Of a stretch of 64,000 nt of DNA, positions 18,866-26,703 are shown in pieces. The position numbers and the translations under genes were made by a program. The notes beneath the pieces are model-generated. The model made no database searches. It had not been told where the DNA came from and saw only the letters and a program-made list of their open reading frames with translations. The DNA lies in NCBI GenBank assembly GCA_902565935.1, contig CACFGT010000003.1:1-64000 (forward strand), written 5' to 3'. The stretch is from an uncultured Pelagibacteraceae bacterium. Its GTDB lineage: Bacteria > Pseudomonadota > Alphaproteobacteria > Pelagibacterales > Pelagibacteraceae. How positions within the stretch are numbered: position 1 is the stretch's first letter; the number at the start of each line of letters is the position of its first letter.

Positions 18866-19780
18866 TTGAAAAAGAAAATATTGATAATTTCAGGAGGAAT
18901 TTCTAAAGAAAGAACAATCAGTCTTGATACTGGTAGGCAAGTTTCAAAAGAACTAAAAAAAAATGGTTACTTAACAAAAATAGTTGAACCAGATCACAAT
19001 TTAATTAAAGCAATAGACTCATATAAACCAAAAATAATTTTCAATGCATTACATGGCCAATTTGGTGAGGATGGCTATATTCAAACTATTCTAGAGACTA
19101 CTGGTATTCCATATACACACTCAGGTGTAATCTCTTCTGCAATTGCCATGGATAAAATATTATCTAAGAAAATTTTTATAAAAAATAAAATTCTTACACC
19201 AAAATTTATTGAATATTCATTTCGTGAGAATAAAAAACAAATAATAAATAAAATAAAAAAAAAATTAAAGTTTCCTGTGGTAGTGAAACCTATAAATGAA
19301 GGCTCAAGTGTAAATGTATTCATATGCACAAAATTAAATGTTTTTAAAAATTTAAAATCTTTAAAAAGTTACAAAAAGATAATTATTGAGGAATTTATAT
19401 CTGGGAGAGAAATTCAAGCTGCAATTTTAAATTTTAAAAAGCTTGGAGCAATAGAGTTAAAACCTAATAGAAAATTTTATGATTACCAAGCTAAATACAA
19501 TCCTGGAGCAAAAACTAAACATTTAATACCTGTAGATTTAACAAAAAAACAATATAGTAATTTAATGAATATTGCTCTTAAAGCTCATAAGTTAATTGGT
19601 TGTAGTGGTGTTACTCGCTCTGATTTTAAATTTAAAAATGGAAAATTTTATTTGTTGGAAATTAATACACAGCCAGGAATGACCAATTTATCTTTAGTTC
19701 CAGAAATTGCTGCATATAAAGGAATTTCTTTTATAAAACTTTTAGAATTAATTTTGAAAGATGCAGCAAAAAAAAAATAG
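18866..19780 (+). CDS. ddl: D-alanine-D-alanine ligase
   Basis: 304 residues. GGISKERTISLDTGRQ opens the family, NALHGQFGEDGYIQ is the substrate loop, FPVVVKPINEGSSVNV the ATP-grasp lysine region, and LEINTQPGMTNLSLVP the metal-binding end. It makes D-Ala-D-Ala for MurF. The start is a TTG: GGAG at 18858-18861 is correctly spaced from 18866, the murB stop ends two bases before, and no nearby ATG would keep the conserved first strand. Confidence 0.94.
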   Translation: MKKKILIISGGISKERTISLDTGRQVSKELKKNGYLTKIVEPDHNLIKAIDSYKPKIIFNALHGQFGEDGYIQTILETTGIPYTHSGVISSAIAMDKILSKKIFIKNKILTPKFIEYSFRENKKQIINKIKKKLKFPVVVKPINEGSSVNVFICTKLNVFKNLKSLKSYKKIIIEEFISGREIQAAILNFKKLGAIELKPNRKFYDYQAKYNPGAKTKHLIPVDLTKKQYSNLMNIALKAHKLIGCSGVTRSDFKFKNGKFYLLEINTQPGMTNLSLVPEIAAYKGISFIKLLELILKDAAKKK

Positions 19781-20432
19781 AAAAATTTTATTATATTTTT
19801 TTCTTTTTTTACTTTTAGGTACTACTCATAATTTGTACCTTAAAAAATTAGAATTACCGAAAATTAAGAAAATTGAAATAATTGGATTAAATGAGAAAGA
19901 AAACAACGAAATAAAAAAAGATTTAAATGCTTTTTATTTGCAGAGTTTGTTTTTTTTAAACAATATAAAGATAGAAAAAATTTTATCATCACAACCAATT
20001 ATTGAGTCTTTTTCAATTTTTAGAAAATTTCCATCAACATTAAAAATTGATGTTAAAAAAACAAAAATATTAGCAAATAGATATATTGATGGTCAAAATT
20101 TTCTAATTGGCTCTAATGGCAAATTAATAACATCTAAAAAACAAATAAATGATATTCCTATAGTTTTTGGAAATTTTGATAATAAAGAATTTTTAAAAAT
20201 AAAAGAAATGATAGATGCTACTAATTTAGCTTATAAAGATATAGATAGTATTTATTATTTCGACGCAAAAAGATGGGATATTAAAATGAAAGACGGCATT
20301 TTAATAAAATTACCAAATAAAAAAGCTCTATCTGCTTTAAAATTTGCTGTCGATTTATTATCAACAAAAAAATTTGAAGATATAAAAATTATTGATACAA
20401 GAATAAATAATCAAATTATTTTAAATGAGTAG
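19761..20432 (+). CDS. ftsQ: FtsQ, divisome POTRA protein
   Basis: 223 residues: one membrane helix (about 10-24), then a POTRA-like stretch (IKKIEIIGLNEKENNEIKKD) and the FtsQ domain with SIFRKFPSTLKIDVKKTK, NFLIGSNGKLI and RRWD-like AKRWDIKMKDGI. FtsQ recruits FtsL/FtsB and regulates septal synthesis. It is on the short side for the family. The start lies 20 bases inside ddl, and the stop overlaps ftsA by eight bases. Confidence 0.88.
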   Translation: MQQKKNRKILLYFFLFLLLGTTHNLYLKKLELPKIKKIEIIGLNEKENNEIKKDLNAFYLQSLFFLNNIKIEKILSSQPIIESFSIFRKFPSTLKIDVKKTKILANRYIDGQNFLIGSNGKLITSKKQINDIPIVFGNFDNKEFLKIKEMIDATNLAYKDIDSIYYFDAKRWDIKMKDGILIKLPNKKALSALKFAVDLLSTKKFEDIKIIDTRINNQIILNE

Positions 20433-21129
20433 TGATCAAAATTTTGAGACTTTTCTTTTAATTAGTTCAAAAGAATTTTTAATATTTTCAAAAGATAAAA
20501 CAAATAATAAGAAATTATTTGAAAAAAAATTAATTTTTGAAGAAATTGAAAATGAAAAGTATTTTCATACTTTAGACAAATTTCTTGAAGAAAATATTTA
20601 TAAAATTGAAAAAATTCTTAAGAATTTTATTAATAAGATTATTGTCATTGTGGACAAAAAAAACGACTTAATAGTGGGAACTTCCTATAAAAAAAAAAAT
20701 TACAATAATCTGCTAAGTAATGATGATTTACATCATCTATTAAGAGACTCAAAAAATCAAATTAGAGAAAATTACAGTGATTGGTTAATAGTACATATGA
20801 TGATTACAAAATACATGATCAATAACGAATTTTATAATCATCTACCCACAAATGTAAAAAGTGAATATATTTGTTTAGATATTAACTTTATTTGTTTTTC
20901 AAAAGATTTTACTAATAAAATAGAAAATATACTTAATAAATACCATATTCAGGTCAAACAATTTTTATGTGGCAAATACATAAGAAATTCTTTTGAAGAA
21001 GATCAGACTAATATTTTTTTGATGTGTGAGAAGATTATCGATGGGCATAATGAAAATGAAATATTTTCAGTTCCAAAATTTCAAAGAAACAAAGGTTTTT
21101 TTGAGAAATTTTTCAATTTTTTTAATTAA
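20425..21129 (+). CDS. ftsA: Minimised FtsA-like protein lacking the ATPase lobes
   Basis: 234 residues at the exact ftsA position (after ftsQ, before lpxC), against about 400-420 in typical FtsA. Residues 1-90 resemble subdomain 1A, but the phosphate loop (DIGT in FtsA) is absent: the position reads FLLISSKEF. Residues about 95-190 follow subdomain 1C: LLSNDDLHHLLRDSKNQI, WLIVHMMITKYMINNE, then IENILNKYHIQVKQFLCGKYI. Subdomains 2A/2B, which bind ATP and the FtsZ tail, are missing. The last 15 residues (RNKGFFEKFFNFFN region) form an amphipathic helix like the FtsA membrane anchor. Reading by eye, this is a tight derivative, not random decay: the frame is open and coupled to ftsQ. The identification is an inference from position and pattern. 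Confidence 0.7.
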   Translation: MSSDQNFETFLLISSKEFLIFSKDKTNNKKLFEKKLIFEEIENEKYFHTLDKFLEENIYKIEKILKNFINKIIVIVDKKNDLIVGTSYKKKNYNNLLSNDDLHHLLRDSKNQIRENYSDWLIVHMMITKYMINNEFYNHLPTNVKSEYICLDINFICFSKDFTNKIENILNKYHIQVKQFLCGKYIRNSFEEDQTNIFLMCEKIIDGHNENEIFSVPKFQRNKGFFEKFFNFFN

Positions 21130-21194
21130 TTCTGTATTTTCTGGTAATATTTGTTGTTTTTGATCCATAGGATTTTCATATTAAAAAAGTTTTC

Positions 21195-22121
21195 ATGTCA
21201 TCGTTAAATCAGAAAACTATTAAAGCTCCAATAAGTTTTGAGGGTGTAGGATTACATACTGGAAAAAAAGTCTTAATGACTATTTATCCAGCTCAACCTA
21301 ATTCAGGGATTATTTTTAAAAGAGCAGATATTAAGAAAGATAATTTAATTGTCCCAGATGTTTATAATGTTAGTAACGCGTTATTTTGTACAACTATTTC
21401 AAACGAAAGTGGAGTTTGCGTCTCAACTATTGAACATTTAATGGGCGCCTTTTATGGACTAGGAATTGATAATGCTTTAATAGAAATTGATAGTCAAGAA
21501 ATTCCAATTATGGACGGTTCTGCAAAAATTTTTGTCGAAAAAATATTAAAAACTGGAATTGAAGTCAGCAAAACCCCAATAAAAATAATTAGGATTGAAA
21601 AAGAAATAAACTTATCAGTTGATAAAAAAAATATATTAATCAAGCCTAGCAAATTAAGTTTAGATATAGATTTCGAAATTCAGTACAAAAACACTTTTAT
21701 AGGAAACCAAAGAAATTGTATTGATGTTTATAAGTCAAATTTAAATGATATTTTTAATTCAAGAACTTTTTGCCTATATGAAGATATTGAAAAACTTAGA
21801 TCAATAAATTTAGGATTAGGTGGTTCATTAGATAATGCAATTGTTGTGAAAGATAAGGATATTTTAAATAAAGAAAAATTAAGAAATGAAAAAGAATTTG
21901 TAAATCATAAGATACTAGATTGTATGGGTGATCTATATCTTTCTGGTTATAAGATTTTAGGTAGCCTTGTATGTTCTCAAGGAGGACATAGTCTGACAAA
22001 TCAACTTCTTAGAAAAGTTTTTGCTGATGATAATAATTTCTCAATTTTAGAGGTAAGTGAAAAAACTATTCCAAATAGTTTACTTAATATAAACAGAAGA
22101 CAACTTCGATCAATAGCTTAA
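21195..22121 (+). CDS. lpxC: LpxC, UDP-3-O-acyl-GlcNAc deacetylase
   Basis: 308 residues. FEGVGLHTGKKV, STIEHLMGAFYGLGIDNA (first zinc histidine), IPIMDGSAKIF, SRTFCLYEDIEKLR, LGGSLDNAIVV and NHKILDCMGDLYLSG (zinc His and Asp) are all family motifs. LpxC performs the committed step of lipid A synthesis, so the cell has an LPS-type outer membrane. It starts 65 bases after ftsA, the largest gap inside the cluster, and ftsZ, which normally fills this spot, is absent. Confidence 0.97.
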   Translation: MSSLNQKTIKAPISFEGVGLHTGKKVLMTIYPAQPNSGIIFKRADIKKDNLIVPDVYNVSNALFCTTISNESGVCVSTIEHLMGAFYGLGIDNALIEIDSQEIPIMDGSAKIFVEKILKTGIEVSKTPIKIIRIEKEINLSVDKKNILIKPSKLSLDIDFEIQYKNTFIGNQRNCIDVYKSNLNDIFNSRTFCLYEDIEKLRSINLGLGGSLDNAIVVKDKDILNKEKLRNEKEFVNHKILDCMGDLYLSGYKILGSLVCSQGGHSLTNQLLRKVFADDNNFSILEVSEKTIPNSLLNINRRQLRSIA

Positions 22122-22165
22122 CAGTTTAGTTTTATCAAAAAAACTGATAAATATTCTCATTCAAT

Positions 22166-22993
22166 ATGAAAAATATTTTTTTAATAATTTTTTTTACTTT
22201 TTTAATTTCATGTGCACAAAAGTCTGAAGAGGTTGTTACTAAAATTGAAAGTAAGGAATTAGATGAGCAAATGATTGATGCTTATAATGAGGGCCTTAAA
22301 GCTTTGGATGAAGGAGATGTTTTATTTGCTACTAAAAAATTCAATGAAGCAGAATTGCTTTACCCACAATCTGATTGGGCACCTAGAGCATCATTAATGG
22401 CAGCTTATGCTTATTGGACACAAAATTACTTTAGTAATTCAGTAGACGAATTAAATCGATTTATAAAACTATATCCAAAAAATAAAAATCTTGATTATGC
22501 CTATTATTTGTTAGCAATGAATTATTATGATAGCATTGTAGATGAAAAGAAAGATTTACGACCTCTTATACGTGCTAAAGAATATTTTACTCTTGTCATT
22601 AAAAAGTATCCAGAAACAGATTACGCACTTGATGGTAAATATAAATTAGAGTTAATAAACGAATTTTTGGCTGCGAAAGAGATGTATATTGCAAGACACT
22701 ATATCAAAAAGGAAAAATGGATTGCTGCAATAAATAGATTAAAGTTTGTAATTAACAATTATGGCACAACAATTTACGTTGAAGAGGCGCTACATAGACT
22801 AGTCGAAGTATATTATACGATAGGTTTAGAAAATGAGGCCAAGAAGTATGCTCAAATTTTAGGTTATAATTATCAATCTGGTGAATGGTATAAAAAATCT
22901 TATAAAATTTTTAATTCAAATTATGAAGTTTCCAAAAAAATTGATAAAAAGGAAAATAAGAAATTAATTGATAGAATAAGATCTTTCTTTTGA
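22166..22993 (+). CDS. bamD: BamD outer-membrane assembly lipoprotein
   Basis: 275 residues. The signal ends in the lipobox FLISC, giving a lipidated cysteine at about residue 16. Five TPR-like units follow (AYNEGLKALDEGDVLFATKK, WAPRASLMAAYAYW, LDYAYYLLAMNYYDSIVDE, YALDGKYKLELI, YVEEALHRLVEVYYTIG). BamD works with BamA to insert beta-barrel proteins. The place after lpxC is usual in Alphaproteobacteria; recN, often found next, is missing and ligA follows directly. Confidence 0.93.
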   Translation: MKNIFLIIFFTFLISCAQKSEEVVTKIESKELDEQMIDAYNEGLKALDEGDVLFATKKFNEAELLYPQSDWAPRASLMAAYAYWTQNYFSNSVDELNRFIKLYPKNKNLDYAYYLLAMNYYDSIVDEKKDLRPLIRAKEYFTLVIKKYPETDYALDGKYKLELINEFLAAKEMYIARHYIKKEKWIAAINRLKFVINNYGTTIYVEEALHRLVEVYYTIGLENEAKKYAQILGYNYQSGEWYKKSYKIFNSNYEVSKKIDKKENKKLIDRIRSFF

Positions 22994-22995
22994 TA

Positions 22996-25023
22996 ATGAA
23001 AAAAGAAGAAATTAAGAAATTATATAAAAAGAAAATCAATCAATTTAAAAAAAATAATTTTTTGTATTTTGAAAAAAATGCTCCAAAAATTAGCGATTCA
23101 AATTTTGATCAATTAAAAAGTGAAATCTTAGAGCTAGAAAAAAAATTTTCTTTTTTAAAAAGTCAAGATTCACCTTCAAAGGTATTAGGCTTTAAACCAT
23201 CTAAAAATTTTAACAAAGTAAGTCATAAAAAACCGATGCTTTCATTAGCTAATGCTTTTTCAGAGGAAGATTTAAAAAATTTTGAAAAAAAGATTTTTAA
23301 TTTTTTAGACCAAAGTCAAAATACAGCATTAGAGTATAGTGCAGAGCCTAAAATAGACGGAATTTCCGCCTCTCTACTTTATAAAAACGGAGAATTCGTC
23401 CAAGGATTGTCTAGAGGAGATGGAAAAGAAGGAGAGGATATCACCGCAAATTTAAAAACTATTAAAGACATACCAAAGAAAATTAACTCTAAAAATTTTC
23501 CAGAAGAAATAGATATTAGAGGAGAAGTATTCATTCAAAATAGTGATTTTGAAACTATAAAAGAAAAATTTGCAAATCCAAGAAATGCTGCATCAGGTAC
23601 ATTACGACAAAAAAATCCTGAAGATACAAAAAAAATTCCTCTAAAGTTTATTGCCTATACCTATGGTTTTGAAAAAGGGATGAAAATAGAAAACCAGTCG
23701 GAGTTTTTAAATTATTTAGATAAATGGGGCTTTAAAACAAATCCTTTTAATAAAACTTTAATTGGGATCGAAGAGTTAATGAAAAACTATATTTCAATTG
23801 AAAAGATAAGAAATGAAATTAATTTTGATATTGATGGTATTGTCTATAAAATTAATGATTTTAAAATTCAAAAGAGATTAGGTAATGTTGCAAATGCACC
23901 AAGATGGGCAATAGCTCACAAATTTTCAGCTAATAAAGGTGTATCGAAAATTTTAGATATTGATATCCAGGTTGGTAGAACAGGGGCTCTCACACCTGTT
24001 GCTAAAATTAAACCAATAAATATTGGTGGTGTAGTAGTTTCTAATGCAACATTACATAATGAAGATGAGATCAATAGAAAGGACATTAGAATAGGAGATG
24101 TAGCAATAGTTGAAAGAGCTGGTGATGTAATCCCTCACGTTGTTTCAGTCGATAAAGATAAAAGAAATAAAGACATAAAAAAATTTATTTTTCCAACGAA
24201 GTGTCCTTGTGGATTCAATACAGTAAAGGAATTTAATAAAATTACAAAAAAATATGATGCAGTAAGAAGATGTCCCGATAGAGGTTTTGATTGTGATAAA
24301 ATGGCTATAGAAAAATTAAAACACTTTGTTTCCAAAGAGGCTTTTAACATTGATGGATTAGGAAAAAAGATAGTTGAACAATTTTGGGAATTAAAATTGA
24401 TAAAGCTACCACAAGATATTTTTTCTTTAGATTATGATAAAATTGAAAAATTAGATGGATGGGGAAAATTATCAATTGCAAATCTAAAATATTCTATAAA
24501 AGAAAAAACTAAAATATCCTTTGAGAGATTCATATACTCACTTGGTATCCGACACATAGGTTTAGAAAATGCTAAATTGATTTCCAAAAACTTAAAAACA
24601 TCCTCAAATTTTCTTAATTTATTAAAAAATAAAAAATTTGAAGAGTTAGTTAATATTGATGGAATTGGTGAAACACAAATTAATTCAATTAAAAATTTTT
24701 TTTCAAATAAAACTAACCTAAATATAATTAATCAACTAAATAAAGTTCTTAAGATTAGTGATGCGTCTGTAATTAAAAAATATGGGCCTCTAGCTAATAA
24801 AACTTTCATGTTAACAGGAAAATTAAATGGTATAAGTAGAGCTGAAGCTAAATCTCTCATAGAAGAAAATTCCGGGTCAATAGTAAGTAATGTTTCAAAA
24901 AAGCTTGATTACCTTATTGTTGGTGAAAAACCTACTAAAAGAAAAGTTGAAAGTGCTAAGGAGCTTAAAATAAAAATTTTAAATCAACAAGAGTGGTCAA
25001 AAATATTAAATAAAAGTAGCTAA
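22996..25023 (+). CDS. ligA: NAD-dependent DNA ligase LigA
   Basis: 675 residues from ATG 22996; an in-frame TTG at 22990 is rejected. The adenylated lysine is K119 in KIDG. Domain order: Ia, nucleotidyltransferase (SRGDGKEGEDITAN, RGEVFI, NPRNAASGTLRQ), OB fold (VGRTGALTPVAK), a Cys4 zinc finger with CPCGF, RRCPD and FDC, helix-hairpin-helix repeats (IDGLGKKIVEQF, IDGIGETQINSI) and a C-terminal BRCT domain (TFMLTGKLNGISRAEAK). It seals nicks in replication and repair. Its 3' end overlaps the convergent pepP gene by 18 bases. Confidence 0.97.
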   Translation: MKKEEIKKLYKKKINQFKKNNFLYFEKNAPKISDSNFDQLKSEILELEKKFSFLKSQDSPSKVLGFKPSKNFNKVSHKKPMLSLANAFSEEDLKNFEKKIFNFLDQSQNTALEYSAEPKIDGISASLLYKNGEFVQGLSRGDGKEGEDITANLKTIKDIPKKINSKNFPEEIDIRGEVFIQNSDFETIKEKFANPRNAASGTLRQKNPEDTKKIPLKFIAYTYGFEKGMKIENQSEFLNYLDKWGFKTNPFNKTLIGIEELMKNYISIEKIRNEINFDIDGIVYKINDFKIQKRLGNVANAPRWAIAHKFSANKGVSKILDIDIQVGRTGALTPVAKIKPINIGGVVVSNATLHNEDEINRKDIRIGDVAIVERAGDVIPHVVSVDKDKRNKDIKKFIFPTKCPCGFNTVKEFNKITKKYDAVRRCPDRGFDCDKMAIEKLKHFVSKEAFNIDGLGKKIVEQFWELKLIKLPQDIFSLDYDKIEKLDGWGKLSIANLKYSIKEKTKISFERFIYSLGIRHIGLENAKLISKNLKTSSNFLNLLKNKKFEELVNIDGIGETQINSIKNFFSNKTNLNIINQLNKVLKISDASVIKKYGPLANKTFMLTGKLNGISRAEAKSLIEENSGSIVSNVSKKLDYLIVGEKPTKRKVESAKELKIKILNQQEWSKILNKSS

Positions 25024-26703
25024 CCAATTTCTCTCATTAATTGATAAAAATTTATAAAGTTTTAAGTAAACATTTAAATTGTAATCTGATAAATAATCTT
25101 TTTCAAATTTAGTAAGTTTTGTAAAATCAATAAGGTCTTTATCAATTGGTGCTAATGTAAGGTTTTCAAAAAAAAGTTTTCCTAAAGATTTTTTTACATA
25201 AACTAAATTTTCAATACGAATACCAAAATAGCCTTTTTTATAATATCCAGGTTCATTGCTCAAAATCATCCCCTCCGAAATTAATATTTTATTAAATTTT
25301 GATATTGCTTGTGGTCCTTCATGAACATTAGAAAAAAAACCAACACCGTGTCCGGTGCCATGTGAATAGTCTAAATTGCTTAAATTTAAAAATTTTCTTG
25401 CTCTTTTGTCAATTAGATTTCCAGTTTTAATCTTATTAAGATTTGTAGTTGCAACAGCGATGTGACCTTTTAAAACTTTTGTAAAAACGCTTTTTATAAA
25501 TTTTTTTGGTTTAGAAAAACATATGGTCCTTGTAACATCTGTTGTTCCAAATTTGTATTGACCACCAGAGTCACATAAAAATATTTGTTTTTTTGAGATA
25601 GTTTTAGTATTTTTTTTTGTAGCTCTATAATGAACTATCGCTCCATTGCTACCTGTGCCAGCGATTGTATTAAAACTTGGATAGAGATAATCCTTGTTTT
25701 TTTTTCTAAAACTTTCAAGTTTATTTTGCGCATCGTATTCGGTAATTTTTTTTTTATTGATGTTTTTAATCCAAAAAAGAAACTTTGTTAAAGCAGCTCC
25801 ATCAGAAATATGAGCTTTAATCATATTATGAATTTCTATCTTATTCTTAATTGCTTTAAACATGTAAATTGGATCATCTTTTTTATGAACTTTTAATTTT
25901 CTTTTAAAAAAATTTTCATAGAATAAAGAACAAGTTTTTCTATCTATAATAATCTTTTTGTAAGGATATTTTTCAACAAATGAGTCTAATTCCTTAAAAT
26001 CAATTATCTGTTTTTGAGTTAATTTTTTTTCGAGAATAAGTTTTTTGGTTTTAGTTTTGTCAGCTATTAAATAAATTTTTTTTTTATTATCTAACAATAG
26101 ATGACAATTAGGTATTGGACTGTGTGGATTATCACGACCCCTAATATTTAAAAGCCAAGCAACGTTTTCTGGAGCAGAAACAAAAATTGCCTCAGCCTTT
26201 AATTTTTTAAGTGATTTTAAAACTTTATTTATTTTGCTTGAATGACTTTCTCCACAAATATTTTTTGAAATCGAAAAAAAATATTTTTTGCTTTCTTTCT
26301 TTCTTTTTAAATTTTGTGATATTATGTCAGAATTAATCATTTTGATCTTATTATTTTTTAAAAAAAATTTTTTTATTTGATCTGAAGTAAAAAGTTTTGG
26401 ATTTAAACCAATTGTAAGTTTTTGAAATAAATTACAATTGAAAATTTTATGATAATCAGTTATTTTGAAATATTTACCAGACTCAATTTTCGCTTGAATT
26501 GTGTATCTTCCATCAACAAATAAATAATTTTTGTTTTTTAAAATAATTGCATATCCAGCAGATCCACTAAAATTGGATATAAATTTAAGTCTATCTATTC
26601 CAGCATATTCAGAAAAAAATTCATCATTTTTTGGTATGACATATCCATCAATATCAAATTCTTCAAATTTTTTTCTTAAATTTTGAATTTTTTTTTTAAT
26701 CAT
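25006..26703 (-). CDS. M24 metallopeptidase, Xaa-Pro aminopeptidase (PepP-like)
   Basis: 565 residues from ATG 26703, which overlaps the uvrD stop (ATGA). Two creatinase-like N domains (DGYVIPKNDEFFSEYA, NVAWLLNIRGRDNPHSPIP) precede the M24 domain: LCDSGGQYKFGTTDVTRT holds the two metal aspartates, SHGTGHGVGFFSNVHEGPQ the metal histidine, and LSNEPGYYKKGYFGIRIENL the two glutamates. It cuts a residue off peptides with proline second. The longer two-N-domain form resembles eukaryotic XPNPEP and alphaproteobacterial homologues. Confidence 0.93.
   Translation of the reverse strand: MIKKKIQNLRKKFEEFDIDGYVIPKNDEFFSEYAGIDRLKFISNFSGSAGYAIILKNKNYLFVDGRYTIQAKIESGKYFKITDYHKIFNCNLFQKLTIGLNPKLFTSDQIKKFFLKNNKIKMINSDIISQNLKRKKESKKYFFSISKNICGESHSSKINKVLKSLKKLKAEAIFVSAPENVAWLLNIRGRDNPHSPIPNCHLLLDNKKKIYLIADKTKTKKLILEKKLTQKQIIDFKELDSFVEKYPYKKIIIDRKTCSLFYENFFKRKLKVHKKDDPIYMFKAIKNKIEIHNMIKAHISDGAALTKFLFWIKNINKKKITEYDAQNKLESFRKKNKDYLYPSFNTIAGTGSNGAIVHYRATKKNTKTISKKQIFLCDSGGQYKFGTTDVTRTICFSKPKKFIKSVFTKVLKGHIAVATTNLNKIKTGNLIDKRARKFLNLSNLDYSHGTGHGVGFFSNVHEGPQAISKFNKILISEGMILSNEPGYYKKGYFGIRIENLVYVKKSLGKLFFENLTLAPIDKDLIDFTKLTKFEKDYLSDYNLNVYLKLYKFLSINERNWLATFI

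Noticed and set aside
20425-21129. Calling the ftsA-position gene a pseudogene
   Set aside because: The frame is uninterrupted, coupled to ftsQ, and ends in a functional-looking amphipathic helix, so a reduced gene fits better than decay.
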